Shown: positions 8,597 to 17,471, counted from the stretch's first letter. The stretch: 64,000 bases of DNA from JBBCJR01 sp037190805 (GCA_037190805.1 JBBCJR010000021.1:48286-112285); one strand, 5' to 3'. Made by a program: numbers and translations. The notes: generated by a model from the letters alone, not told the origin.

Positions 8597-8854
8597 TTGG
8601 CCAAAGAGGATCTTTTGGTTCTTGATGGTCAAATCGAAGAAATCCTGCCTGATGGACGCTTTCGAGTTCACCTCGAAAATGGCCATCGTCTGATCGCTTA
8701 CACCGCCGGGAAGATGCGTCGCTATCGCATCCGCTCGGTGGTGGGTGATCGCGTGCAAGTGGAAATGACCCCCTATGATCTGGATAAGGGGCGTATCATC
8801 TTTCGCGAGCGCACGCCCCTTCAAGGTCGGCCGCCAAATCGCGGGGGCCGCTAA
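8597..8854 (+). CDS. infA: Translation initiation factor IF-1 (extra-copy type)
   Basis: An 85-residue OB-fold protein matching IF-1 along its length: AKEDLLVLDGQIEEILPDGR, FRVHLENGH, AYTAGKMRRYRIR and VEMTPYDLDKGRI. Canonical IF-1 begins MAKED, so the TTG at 8597 is the likely start; no ATG fits. The C-terminus is extended with a basic, proline-rich tail (RTPLQGRPPNRGGR) that is longer than the usual end after about 72 residues. There is no clear ribosome site of its own, so translation probably depends on ribosomes leaving cspA, whose stop is 4 nt upstream. IF-1 occupies the ribosomal A site during initiation, and IF-1 and Csp proteins have overlapping RNA-chaperone activity. This may be a second, stress-linked copy. 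Confidence 0.87.
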   Translation: MAKEDLLVLDGQIEEILPDGRFRVHLENGHRLIAYTAGKMRRYRIRSVVGDRVQVEMTPYDLDKGRIIFRERTPLQGRPPNRGGR

Positions 8855-8895
8855 GATTAATAATGGAAAGCGCGTTTTTAGGCGCTAAGGAAATT

Positions 8896-9030
8896 ATGCA
8901 TTCTCAAATAATAACCGATAAGTTCAATTCTGATGTTTATCAAAATTCTGTAAAAATAAAACAGTCGCAGCCTAAAGGGGCGCTTTCGCGGCAGGAATTA
9001 CGACGTATCGTCGAAGAGATGCTCGGGTAA
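8896..9030 (+). CDS. Very small hypothetical protein (44 aa)
   Basis: A 44-residue frame starts at the ATG at 8896 after AAGGAAATT and ends in ALSRQELRRIVEEMLG, an amphipathic helix. A longer frame from 8863 is possible. The coding part is markedly AT-rich compared with its neighbours. Short proteins ending in LSR.ELRRIV.EMLG are familiar to me from sphingomonads, but this has not been checked. No function can be assigned. Confidence 0.5.
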   Translation: MHSQIITDKFNSDVYQNSVKIKQSQPKGALSRQELRRIVEEMLG

Positions 9031-9065
9031 GAGCGCGATCCGACCCACCATTTCGGAGGTCGCTC

Positions 9066-9290
9066 ATGTCAGTCTATGACTTTTACGTTGCCCGCGCCCA
9101 GGACAGCGCTTGCGAAGCCGAGGCGGCCGTCTTGCCGAACGTACGCGAGCGCTGCCTCCGGGCGGAACTCGCATGGCGCGCGATGGCTGAACGCGCATTG
9201 CACAATGAAACGGCCCGCCATCGACAGGCCGCCGATAAGGAAGCCGCGACCCAGCAGCTCGACCTGTCACAGGGACCACCTGGCGTCTGA
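9066..9290 (+). CDS. Small conserved-type protein (74 aa), paralogue of the one at 10066
   Basis: A 74-residue, helix-rich protein. GGAGG lies 7 nt before the ATG. The central segment AVLPNVRERCLRAELAWRAM followed by AERALHNET can be aligned without gaps to the minus-strand gene at 10066-10311 (ATLRNADEHRRRASDIRTLL then ADRSERLPDT). That makes two members of a family of small proteins I associate with sphingomonads. The function is unknown; the charged helix pair suggests a binding or regulatory role. Confidence 0.6.
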   Translation: MSVYDFYVARAQDSACEAEAAVLPNVRERCLRAELAWRAMAERALHNETARHRQAADKEAATQQLDLSQGPPGV

Positions 9291-9332
9291 TCAGGTTCGG
9301 TCCTTTAGCCGGTTACGGAGGAGTTGAGCGTT

Positions 9333-9346
9333 GCCCCGAACGGGGC
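9333..9346. terminator. GC-rich hairpin between convergent genes
   Basis: GCCCCG at 9333-9338 pairs with CGGGGC at 9341-9346, between the stop of the 74-residue gene (9290) and the stop of the convergent methyltransferase-like gene (9366). The stem is short and no T-tract follows, so this is a weak candidate for a shared terminator. Confidence 0.3.
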
Positions 9347-9365
9347 GGGGAGGGGGCCTTTGATC

Positions 9366-10112
9366 TTACGCCGCCTTGGCGGCAAGCCAGATGATATGTG
9401 GCGGGTCGCCCGTTTCCCCGCCCGGATCGACGCTCACCTCCTCCACGCAGAATCCAGCGGCCCGCAGCCGATCGGGAAACACCTGATCGGGATAGGCCGA
9501 CCAGACCGCCAATATTCCGCCGGGGCGCAGGGCCTTGTGAGCAGCGCGTAGCCCCCAGTTGCTGTAGAGACGTTCATTGGCAAGGTTGACCAGCCCATCG
9601 GGGCCATTGTCGACATCGAGCAGGATTGCGTCGAAGCGGGCGCGCTGCTCGTCGATGATGTCATGAACGTCCCGAATTTCGAGCGATACGCGCGGATCGC
9701 TCAGTGAATCGCCCAGGATATGCGCCAGCGGGCCGGCTGCCCACGCCACGACCTTAGGCACCAGTTCCGCAACGACGATCGTCGCGTCGGGCGCCAATAC
9801 GGATCGCGCGGCGGCAAGCGTGAAGCCCATTCCCAACCCACCGATCAGCACGCGACCGGCCCGGTCGCCCAGGCGTTCGAAGACCAATGTGGCTAAGGCA
9901 TCTTCCGATCGATGGGCCCAACTGCTCATCAACTGCTCGTCGCCGTATAGGATCTCGTATTCCTGCCCGTGGCGCACCAGGTAAAGCTGCCCTCCGCCTG
10001 GAATCTCTCCGGTGTCGACCAGCACGCCCGAAGGTGTCCGGCCGTCCTCGTGCTCTGCAGGCAGTTCAGCGGTTGCCACGATTAAATCCGTAATGATCGA
10101 GCTTGGCGGCAT
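9366..10112 (-). CDS. Spermidine-synthase-like (SpeE-fold) methyltransferase-family protein
   Basis: A 248-residue protein with an N-terminal beta region (QLYLVRHGQEYEILYGDEQL) and a Rossmann domain with the nucleotide motif VLIGGLGMGFTLAAA at about residue 88. VVVAELVPKVVAW, AILLDVDNGPDGLVN and a C-terminal PGGILAVWSAYPDQVF block follow. This is the layout of the spermine/spermidine synthase superfamily. The LDVDNG block replaces the usual D-x-x-D-P of true synthases, so polyamine synthesis is not certain. Many bacteria carry such paralogues with unknown substrates. Its start overlaps the end of the small gene at 10066 by 47 nt in another frame. Confidence 0.75.
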   Translation of the reverse strand: MPPSSIITDLIVATAELPAEHEDGRTPSGVLVDTGEIPGGGQLYLVRHGQEYEILYGDEQLMSSWAHRSEDALATLVFERLGDRAGRVLIGGLGMGFTLAAARSVLAPDATIVVAELVPKVVAWAAGPLAHILGDSLSDPRVSLEIRDVHDIIDEQRARFDAILLDVDNGPDGLVNLANERLYSNWGLRAAHKALRPGGILAVWSAYPDQVFPDRLRAAGFCVEEVSVDPGGETGDPPHIIWLAAKAA

Positions 10113-10311
10113 CGGATCGAGGATCGGTATCCCCGCCCAGCAAGTTGAGGACAGCGACCTGAGCCCAGGTATCAGGGAGGCGCTCGCTGCGATCGGCTAA
10201 TAGGGTGCGGATATCGGACGCACGCCGGCGATGCTCATCTGCATTCCGAAGCGTTGCGACGGCGATCTGTGGCAGGGCGGCCTGCTGGTGATGGAAAACC
10301 ACGGGCGACAT
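10066..10311 (-). CDS. Small conserved-type protein (81 aa), overlapping the next gene
   Basis: Starting at ATG 10309-10311 with AGGAG seven bases upstream, the frame begins MSPVVFHHQQAALPQIAVAT and continues with a helix similar to the 74-residue protein at 9066. The last 32 residues show no such similarity, and the final 47 nt overlap the methyltransferase-like gene in another frame. The tail may be a run-on after a frameshift, or a genuine overlap that couples translation of the two genes. The function is unknown. Confidence 0.5.
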   Translation of the reverse strand: MSPVVFHHQQAALPQIAVATLRNADEHRRRASDIRTLLADRSERLPDTWAQVAVLNLLGGDTDPRSDAAKLDHYGFNRGNR

Positions 10312-10371
10312 TATGGGGCTCCTGCTGATTTGAAGGTGCCGGCGGATCTGAAAATCCACCGAACCGCATCC

Positions 10372-10560
10372 TCAATCAGCTTTCAGGGTCACCGCCGAGA
10401 TTTTGCCGCGCCGGTCAATTTCAAACTCGTACGAGATACGCTGATCCTTATCAAGCACTGCGGCAACAGCCAGCATCTTGGCTGGACGGCCGAGGGTGTT
10501 TGGCACTTCGATTTCAGAGGCGTCGGGAGAAGGATAACAGGATGGGTGAATCTGCTTCCC
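10372..10560 (-). pseudogene. Decayed cold-shock protein gene
   Basis: The last 23 codons on the minus strand read LDKDQRISYEFEIDRRGKIS plus AVTLKAD and line up without gaps with the end of CspA at 8386-8592 (QKDQRLSYEVETDRRGKESA plus VNLQAV). Upstream of this the frame loses the cold-shock signature; RNP1 and RNP2 are missing, with traces such as SAVQ in another frame. It is therefore a frameshifted or truncated relic of a second csp gene. Confidence 0.65.
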
Positions 10561-10836
10561 ACGCATATGGGCTCGCTGCAATTTCGCTAAAGACGATGGA
10601 CCCGGAGATGCAGGCTTAAATCACGGCGAGGGATGTCGGAAGCGAGGGCGTGGCGCCAGAGAACGAGAGGCCCACGTCGTTCGAAGCGCGGTCCCAACTC
10701 TACGATGTCTGAACGTTTCCGTAATGACCTGGTTGGTCGGAGTAGGCGCCCTTCTCAGCTTCCCGGCAGGTTTTCGGCCGCTGGCAATGCCCTGCTGGCC
10801 AGGCGTGCCAAAGAGGATTATCGGACACGCATCCCT

Positions 10837-11784
10837 ATGACCCAGCCCGCCCGTTCCGTCCGCGTCGCCGCCCTCTACAAGTTCGCGCCGTTCGAGGATT
10901 GCGACGCGAAGCAGCGTGCGCTCGCGGCGCTCTGCTCCGCGAACGACATCAAGGGCACACTCCTTATCGCGCACGAGGGCATCAACGGCACGATCGCGGG
11001 CAGCGACGCGAGCATCGAAGCTGTGCTGGCTCATATCCGCGCGCTCCCCGGCTGCGGCGATCTCGACGTGAAGACTTCGTGGGCTGACCGCCTACCGTTT
11101 CATCGCATGAAGGTCCGCATCAAGCGGGAGATCGTGACGATGGGCCAGCCGGACATCGACCCGCTCACCGACGCCGGTCATTATGTCGCGCCCGAGGATT
11201 GGAACGCCCTGATCGCCGATCCGGCCACGATCGTGATCGACACGCGCAATGATTATGAAGTCGCTATCGGCACCTTTGCTGGTGCGATCGATCCGGAGAC
11301 GAAAGCGTTCCGGGATTTCCCCGGCTGGTTTCGCGCGCGGCGGGAAGCCCTGATCGGCGAGGACACGCCTCCCAAGATCGCGATGTTCTGCACCGGCGGG
11401 ATACGCTGTGAGAAAGCCACTGCCTTCCTCAAGGCCGAGGGCCTCGATCAGGTCTATCACCTCAAGGGCGGCATCCTGAAGTATCTGGAGATGGTGTCGC
11501 CCCAGGATAGCCTCTGGCGCGGCGAGTGCTTCGTCTTCGATCAGCGCGTTGCCGTCACCCATGATCTGGCGCCGGGTTCGCAAGAGCTATGTCATGCATG
11601 CCGTCGCCCGGTCGGCAAGGAGAGCCGTCTGTCGCCGCTCTATACCGCAGGCGTGAGTTGCCCCGCCTGCCATCACGAACGAACGGAAGAGCAACGCGCC
11701 GGCTATGCCGAACGCCATCGCCAGACCTTGCTCGCCGCCCGGCGCGGTGACAGCCATATCGGTCCGATGCCCGCGGGCCAGTGA
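10837..11784 (+). CDS. trhO: tRNA uridine(34) hydroxylase, TrhO/YceA family
   Basis: This enzyme adds a hydroxyl to uridine 34 of certain tRNAs in an oxygen-dependent reaction and leads towards 5-(carboxy)methoxyuridine. The 315-residue protein has the family's N-terminal acylphosphatase-like domain (KGTLLIAHEGINGTIAG). A rhodanese domain follows with the active cysteine C185 in FCTGGIRCEK. A cysteine-rich C-terminal part ends in CHACRRPV and CPACHHE, likely metal-binding. The ATG at 10837 starts at the conserved region; an upstream in-frame extension lacks similarity. Monocistronic by position. Confidence 0.9.
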   Translation: MTQPARSVRVAALYKFAPFEDCDAKQRALAALCSANDIKGTLLIAHEGINGTIAGSDASIEAVLAHIRALPGCGDLDVKTSWADRLPFHRMKVRIKREIVTMGQPDIDPLTDAGHYVAPEDWNALIADPATIVIDTRNDYEVAIGTFAGAIDPETKAFRDFPGWFRARREALIGEDTPPKIAMFCTGGIRCEKATAFLKAEGLDQVYHLKGGILKYLEMVSPQDSLWRGECFVFDQRVAVTHDLAPGSQELCHACRRPVGKESRLSPLYTAGVSCPACHHERTEEQRAGYAERHRQTLLAARRGDSHIGPMPAGQ

Positions 11785-11829
11785 GCCCGCTGTCGATCCT
11801 CTGATCGCTCCACCATAAATCCTATGGAT

Positions 11830-12140
11830 CGGCGCAAGAGCTTGGGTTGCCGACAAGCGAGACATCCCAAGTGCTGCACGAGGTCAAATATGCGCCTCTC
11901 GAAGCGAAGGTGCTTCCGCCATGTCGTTCCCGCTACGCCGGACGAGAAGGTGGAGGGTACCCCGTCATAGGCATAATCGAGGACAAAGCCGCGGGCCCGA
12001 TAGTCGGGATTGGAGCCGTCGAACGTCATGACCGAAACCCTCGCCACCTTCTGTATGGCTTCGCCAATGGTGAAAAGGTTGCGGTCCTCGATCTGGCGGG
12101 TGGTTATGACGCTGATCGAGATGGGGGCGTTGCAGGAAGC
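11830..12140 (-). pseudogene. Fragment of a TonB-dependent siderophore receptor plug domain
   Basis: The minus strand reads APISISVITTRQIEDRNLFT, then IGEAIQKVARVSV, then NPDYRARGFVLDYAYDGVPS. This is the conserved plug-domain pattern of FhuE/FpvA-type receptors. A few codons later, in a shifted frame, LVGNPSS recalls the G.GNPSA motif of the same family. There is no signal peptide and no barrel, so only about 100 codons of a former receptor remain. The surrounding stretch 11785-12412 holds no other gene I can support. Confidence 0.7.
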
Positions 12141-12412
12141 CCCATATTTTCGCGGGTCGCTAAGCAACGTTGGGCTGGCCATGCAAAATATGAGGCCGCA
12201 AGACCGGCGATCAACGCTGTGCGATCTGGTTTGATATCGAGGTAGAATATCCGGATCATCCTGGATCAGGAAAGACGGCACAGGAGGGTTCTGTCCGCGC
12301 ATCGGATGTAAGGACTGCGCCAAACGTACCCTTCACCTTTTGCATGACTGGCGATAGGCTTCTGGATCGGCTGCCACCATGATCGAAAGATCCAGCAAGG
12401 AGCCTGTGACCG

Positions 12413-13351
12413 ATGACCCTATCCCGTCGTAACTTTCTGGGTGCTTACCTTGGCGCAGGTGTCGCCCTGGCGGTGCAGCCCGGTTGGCTGTTCGCTCAAA
12501 CACCAGGGGCGCAGCCGCTCATTACCCGACCAATCCCAAAAACCGGCGAGCTTCTCCCTGTCGTCGGCCTCGGGACCAATCGCTACGGCGTGCAGACCGA
12601 GGCGGAGATCGCTCCGCTGCGCGAAGTGATCCGGCTGCTCGTCGAGAATGGCGCCAGCCTCATCGACACGTCACGGGTCTATGGGCGCGGGCAGTCCGAG
12701 AAGGTGATCGGTCAGATCATTGAGGGGCTGGGCGTGCGGGATCGTGTGTTCATCACGTCCAAGGTCAGGGCAACCAGCCGTGAACAAGCGCTGTCGGAGC
12801 TGGAGGCGTCATTCGCGTCGCTCGGCGTCGACCATGTCCAGGCAATGCTTGTGCAGAGCCTTGGCGGAACGGAATTCGTGCTGCCGGTCTTGCGGGAATG
12901 GAAGCAGGCCAAGCGGATCAAGTATATCGGCGGCAGCACGTCCGATGCCCGGCAATACCCAGAGGTGGAAAGACTGCTCATGAATGAGGATCTGGACATC
13001 ATCCAGATCGATTATTCGGTGGTCAATCGCGGCGCGGCGGTGCGCATCCTGCCGTTGGCGCAGGAGCGGGGGGTCGCGATCCAGATCAACCGACCGCTCA
13101 GTGGTCGCGATGGTAATGTCATTCCCAAGGTGGCCAGTCGGCCGCTTCCCGACTTCGCCAAGGACATCGGGGCGACAAGCTGGGCCCAGATCTGCCTGAA
13201 ATACAATCTGTCGCACCCGGCGGTGACCGCGGTCATTCCCGGCGTCACCAATCCCCGGCATATCGTGGACAATCTCGGAGCAGGTCGAGGCCCGCTGCCT
13301 GATGCCGACATCCGCCGACGGATCGAACGGATATTCGATGAGTTCGTCTAG
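12413..13351 (+). CDS. Tat-exported aldo/keto reductase family protein
   Basis: A 312-residue protein that begins with a twin-arginine signal (SRRNFLGAYLGAG, then a hydrophobic stretch ending FAQ), so it is probably folded in the cytoplasm and exported to the periplasm. The rest is an aldo/keto reductase barrel. D85 and Y90 are in DTSRVYG and K117 in TSKV. The position of the usual catalytic histidine (typically VHN in related proteins) is Q148 in LVQSLGG. The loss of His may change activity towards carbonyl substrates. NADPH binding near the C-terminus (VIPGVTNPRHIVDNL) looks conserved. The substrate is unknown. It has its own ribosome site (AAGGAG) upstream. Confidence 0.85.
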   Translation: MTLSRRNFLGAYLGAGVALAVQPGWLFAQTPGAQPLITRPIPKTGELLPVVGLGTNRYGVQTEAEIAPLREVIRLLVENGASLIDTSRVYGRGQSEKVIGQIIEGLGVRDRVFITSKVRATSREQALSELEASFASLGVDHVQAMLVQSLGGTEFVLPVLREWKQAKRIKYIGGSTSDARQYPEVERLLMNEDLDIIQIDYSVVNRGAAVRILPLAQERGVAIQINRPLSGRDGNVIPKVASRPLPDFAKDIGATSWAQICLKYNLSHPAVTAVIPGVTNPRHIVDNLGAGRGPLPDADIRRRIERIFDEFV

Positions 13352-13699
13352 GCTGAGACAAAATAGACCCTTACTAGTAAGTATCAAGTCGTAGAAGAGC
13401 ATTGTCGTAAATTCGATCGCTATCTAGGTCCTTTGTGCAGGCGTCTGGTACTGTGGTGGGTGATGAATTTCTCATCGACGAGGTGCGGCGTATCGTTGGT
13501 ACACGATTGATATTACTATAATGGATGCACTCAATTAACTGGCAGAAAAGTGCTGCAGGGATTTTTCGGGCAAGCCGGAGGTGCTGCAGCGTAAATGCAC
13601 GATATTCCTATGTGCGATCATCACATATAAGGGGCCGGATGCGCCTTGCCGAATCCACTTGGCCTCCGGGGAGCAATCAACCCAGTGGGGAGCAGGCAT

Positions 13700-15007
13700 A
13701 TGACTCGTGCATTCCGTGTTCCTGGCCTTTGCCTAGGCGTCGCACTTGCCTTTGCGCTGCTGAGCACCGGTGCATCCGCGGTTACGGTGCCGAACGGCCT
13801 CAAGGGCCAGGGGATGGAGCATTTGTACGGCAGCTATGCGCCGCGCGGTGACTGCTCCGTCGAGCCGCGCATCATGATCGACGATGCCGGCTTCACCTTT
13901 CGCGCCAATGGCCGCACGGTCGTCCAGCGCACCGTGGAATATGCGGCGAGCTTCATGGGCCAGAGCTATGAAGGTATAGCTATGGTCTTCTTCCCCTTCC
14001 CGGCAGGCGAATTCAACTTCGGCCCGGTGCTGTTGACAGTAAACCATGACGAGAAGCGCGGCATCATCCGTGTCGAAAGCAATCTGGAGCCCGGTCAGCG
14101 CGCAGATCCATTCCATGCCGCGTTCACCGGCGCTGCGGTCTTCACGCTCTGCAAGGGCACCGCGCCTGCCGGCACCCCGGAGCCGCCCCGGCCCGAGCAA
14201 GCGGTCGTCGTGCCGGGAACCCCGCTGGAATGGACCAATCTGCCGGCACTCGTGGGCAGATATCCGGGCAACTACAGTCGCGATAATATCGACCTGTTCG
14301 ACAAGGGCGCGGTGGCCGCCGCGCTTAAGAGCCGGCTCGGCCCCAAGATGGAGGTGCTCAAGGTCAATCTCCAGACCACGGGGCCGTTGGAGCGGCAGGG
14401 CAATCTCTATTTCATCAGCGGCAATGCCCCGCACAAGGGTGGAGAGGAACAGGCCTATGTGCTGATCGACCCATCGCGGCGGGTGGTGCAGGTGGGTTTG
14501 TGGGAAAAGGGCAGGCTCACTGTCTATCCACCTGCGAGCGGCGCGCGCATCCCTCCGCCCGTCGACATTGCGAAAATGCTTGCCAACAGCCCGCCCGAAA
14601 CCGCCGTGCCGTTGCCCGGCACGCCTTGGGAGGTGGTGCCCGTGCAAGGGCGCGCTCCGATCGCCTATGTGAGTGCCGCCGGTTCGCCTAACATTGAATC
14701 GCTCAGCCTCTATTGCGAGAATGGCCGGCCCTATATGGCACTGCTGCTCAACAAACCGTCGCGCGCGACGGCTCTCACCATGACGTGGAATTTCTCGGGC
14801 AGGCTGGTCAACATCCCCGTACAGCGCGCCAACAACGGCGGCACGCAATGGATCGGTGCGGCCACCGGGACGCCGTTGGTTTCCTTGCTCACGCAGCAGA
14901 AAGGCACAGTTATGCTGCGCCTCAATGGCCAGCTCGAAGGCGAGGCTTCGCTCACCAATTCGACGGCGGTGCTGCGCACGGCGCTGCAATCCTGCGTGAG
15001 GCTTTGA
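13700..15007 (+). CDS. Secreted protein of unknown function
   Basis: A 435-residue protein with a signal peptide (about residues 1-31, ending ALLSTGASA). The ATG at 13700 has a GGGGAGCAGG site ahead. The mature part seems to contain three segments, marked by the repeated phrases VVPGTPLEW and PLPGTPWEV before the second and third. Four cysteines are widely spaced (for example near CSVEP and CKGTAP), compatible with disulfides in the periplasm. I do not recognise the family. It lies just upstream of, and in the same direction as, the acylase gene, about 130 bp apart, so the two may work together. Confidence 0.7.
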   Translation: MTRAFRVPGLCLGVALAFALLSTGASAVTVPNGLKGQGMEHLYGSYAPRGDCSVEPRIMIDDAGFTFRANGRTVVQRTVEYAASFMGQSYEGIAMVFFPFPAGEFNFGPVLLTVNHDEKRGIIRVESNLEPGQRADPFHAAFTGAAVFTLCKGTAPAGTPEPPRPEQAVVVPGTPLEWTNLPALVGRYPGNYSRDNIDLFDKGAVAAALKSRLGPKMEVLKVNLQTTGPLERQGNLYFISGNAPHKGGEEQAYVLIDPSRRVVQVGLWEKGRLTVYPPASGARIPPPVDIAKMLANSPPETAVPLPGTPWEVVPVQGRAPIAYVSAAGSPNIESLSLYCENGRPYMALLLNKPSRATALTMTWNFSGRLVNIPVQRANNGGTQWIGAATGTPLVSLLTQQKGTVMLRLNGQLEGEASLTNSTAVLRTALQSCVRL

Positions 15008-15140
15008 CATGAAGGCGATAAGCAAACCCCGCACATTGCCCGCGCTATAAGCCGCCGTTTTGCCAGCGGCTGCATGCCTGAGGTCCGAGCGCGCCCGTTT
15101 TCATCTGTCTTTGGCCTTATGTGGCCGAAAGGAAATGACG

Positions 15141-17471
15141 ATGAGTTTGAAGTGGATGTCCGTTTCCGTGATGGCGATCCTGGCGGCCGCGTTGCCGGCT
15201 CTGGCTCAGACGGCCCGGACACCTCAAACGCCGTCGTTCGCGGAACTGGCGCGTGGCTCCCTGTCCCAGCTGTCGGGCACGCTCACTCTGCCGGGGCTGC
15301 AACAGCCGGTGGAAGTCATCCGCGATGGCTTCGGCGTGCCGCACATCTATGCGCGGAACACGCACGACCTGTTCTTTGCCCAGGGCTTTGTCATTGCTCA
15401 AGATCGTCTGTGGCAAATGGAGATGACGCGTCACGTTACCCAGGGACGGGTCAGCGAACTCATCGGCGAGGCCGGCCTGCCGCATGACCGGCTGGTTCGC
15501 ACGCTTCGGTTTCGCGGCCCGTTCGACGATGCGGAGTGGACCAATTATCACCCAGAGGCCCGCTTGATCCTGCAAGCCTATGTCGCGGGGGTGAATGCTT
15601 ATATCGCGCAGGCTGGCGACAATCTGCCGGTCGAATTCAAGCTGACTGGCCATCGACCCCAGCCTTGGGCCGTTGAGGAGATTCTGACTCGCGCCCGCGT
15701 GTCCGCCGCTGTTGGTGCGGCCCAACAGGAGCTTCGCTTGGCTCGCGACGTGGCCGCTCTGGGCGCCGAGGAGGCCAACCGCCGTGCGGCACCGGACCCC
15801 CATGGCGAACTCGTTCCGGCCAGCGGCGTTGATTTCGCCCTGATCAACGATGAGGTCATCAATTCGTTGAATGGCGAGTTCCGGGGCGACTTTCCTCGTC
15901 CCGACCTGCTGCCGGTCTACGAAAGTCTGCGTCAGGCCTGGGCAAACCTCAATGAGGGCGCCCCCGAGCTGGCCCCCGGAAGCAACAACTGGGCGGTTCG
16001 CGGTGCTCTTACGGCCAGCGGCTCAGCCATTATGGTCGACGATCCGCACCGTCAGGTGACTTTGCCTGCCTGGCGTTACCTGATTCATCTGAACGCGCCG
16101 ACCTGGAACGTCATCGGTGCGACAGAGCCCGGCCTGCCGGGTGTCATTCGAGGTCATAACGGCCATGTCTCATGGGGCCGTACCGCAACCGGTACGGACG
16201 AGGCCGATGTCTATATTGAGACGCTCAATCCCCAGAACCCGGACGAACTGCTTTGGCGCGGCGCCTGGGAACCGGTCCGCGTCGAGACCGAGGTGATCCG
16301 CGTCCGCGGTGGTGAACCCGTGCTCCATCGGGTTCGTATCGGCCGCCATGGGCCGCTTTTCTTCCAGGATAGCGCCAACAATGTCGCTTATGCCCTGCGT
16401 TCCTCGCTGCATGAGCAGGGCACAGCCGAATATATCGGCGCTCTGCGATTGAACCAGGCTTCGGGCGCGCGCGACTGTCTGGAGATGGGGCGCTATGTGA
16501 AGAGCCCGCCCACCAATCTGGTCTGCGCCGACGTCTCAGGAAATATCGGCTTTCAGGTCACGGCAGCGGCTCCCGATCGCCCCAACTGGAATGGCAGGCT
16601 GCCGGTGCCGGGCGCGGGTGGTGACTATGAATGGCGAGGTCTGCGGCCATCAGAGGATCTGCCACGCGAATATAATCCCGAACGCAATTTCATCGCCACC
16701 GCGAACAACAATATCCATCCGACCGGATGGGCTCGCCCGCTGTTCTACAACAAGAAGCCGCCCTACTGGCGTGTTGACCGGATTGCCGAACTGCTTGAGG
16801 CGGGACAAGATTTCACGCCCCAGGACATGGTTGCCATTCTAAGGGATAATTTCCGGGGCGCCTCGATCGAGTGGCGCCCCCGCTTCGCTGGCTGGACAGC
16901 TGCTGATCCCCGTGTCGATGCAGCGCGTCAGGCCGTCGCCGAATGGGACGGGATGATGGTTCGGCAAAGCATGGGCGCAGCTGTCTTCCATCTTTGGCTG
17001 CGCGAGATTGATCCCGCCGCCGTCCGCGTCGCCACGCCTGATCAGGCACGCGTTCTGGTCGAAGATGCCTTGAGCCGGGTTGTGGAGGAGATGACGCGGA
17101 CACAGGGGACGGACATGGCCCAGTGGCGCTATGGACGCATCCATACGAGCGTCTTCGCCCACCCGCGGGTCAGCGCCTATGATCTGCCCGACATGGAGCG
17201 AGACGGCGGCCTCGACACCGTCAACGCAACGGGCAGCGTCTACCGGCTGGTGACGGATTTCTCTGACCTGGACGCTTCTCTGGTGACGCTCGGTCCCGGC
17301 CAGTCGGGTCAGCCTGAAAGCCCTTATTACAGCAATCTTCTGGAAGACTGGCGCGAGGGGCGGTTCTTCAAGCTGCACTACTCGCGCCAAGCCGTGGAAG
17401 CCAATCGCAGGCACGTCCTGACCCTGACGCCTTCCGTGGTTCCAACCAGTCTCGGTGGGACCTCCCGCTGA
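15141..17471 (+). CDS. Penicillin-amidase-family acylase (Ntn hydrolase)
   Basis: A periplasmic acylase of 776 residues. A signal peptide (to about residue 23, ALPALAQ) is followed by the alpha chain. The autocleavage site PGSNNW has S281, which becomes the N-terminal nucleophile of the beta chain. The beta chain carries the family's DDPHRQ, GLPGVIRGHNGHVSWG and FIATANNNIHP blocks. Relatives include penicillin acylases and acyl-homoserine-lactone acylases (PvdQ, QuiP). Substrate preference cannot be set from sequence, so quorum quenching or beta-lactam side-chain removal are both open. The ATG at 15141 sits 7 nt after AGGA and is preferred over the ATG at 15135. Confidence 0.9.
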   Translation: MSLKWMSVSVMAILAAALPALAQTARTPQTPSFAELARGSLSQLSGTLTLPGLQQPVEVIRDGFGVPHIYARNTHDLFFAQGFVIAQDRLWQMEMTRHVTQGRVSELIGEAGLPHDRLVRTLRFRGPFDDAEWTNYHPEARLILQAYVAGVNAYIAQAGDNLPVEFKLTGHRPQPWAVEEILTRARVSAAVGAAQQELRLARDVAALGAEEANRRAAPDPHGELVPASGVDFALINDEVINSLNGEFRGDFPRPDLLPVYESLRQAWANLNEGAPELAPGSNNWAVRGALTASGSAIMVDDPHRQVTLPAWRYLIHLNAPTWNVIGATEPGLPGVIRGHNGHVSWGRTATGTDEADVYIETLNPQNPDELLWRGAWEPVRVETEVIRVRGGEPVLHRVRIGRHGPLFFQDSANNVAYALRSSLHEQGTAEYIGALRLNQASGARDCLEMGRYVKSPPTNLVCADVSGNIGFQVTAAAPDRPNWNGRLPVPGAGGDYEWRGLRPSEDLPREYNPERNFIATANNNIHPTGWARPLFYNKKPPYWRVDRIAELLEAGQDFTPQDMVAILRDNFRGASIEWRPRFAGWTAADPRVDAARQAVAEWDGMMVRQSMGAAVFHLWLREIDPAAVRVATPDQARVLVEDALSRVVEEMTRTQGTDMAQWRYGRIHTSVFAHPRVSAYDLPDMERDGGLDTVNATGSVYRLVTDFSDLDASLVTLGPGQSGQPESPYYSNLLEDWREGRFFKLHYSRQAVEANRRHVLTLTPSVVPTSLGGTSR

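Noticed and set aside
10231..10590. 119-codon plus-strand frame
   Set aside because: It is antisense to the small gene with a strong ribosome site and to the csp relic, and has no recognisable pattern.
11847..12245. 132-codon plus-strand frame
   Set aside because: The opposite strand holds a clear TonB plug-domain fragment, so this frame is its shadow.
13733..15034. 433-codon minus-strand frame
   Set aside because: It is antisense to the secreted protein with a good signal peptide and ribosome site; composition is Arg/His-rich without motifs.
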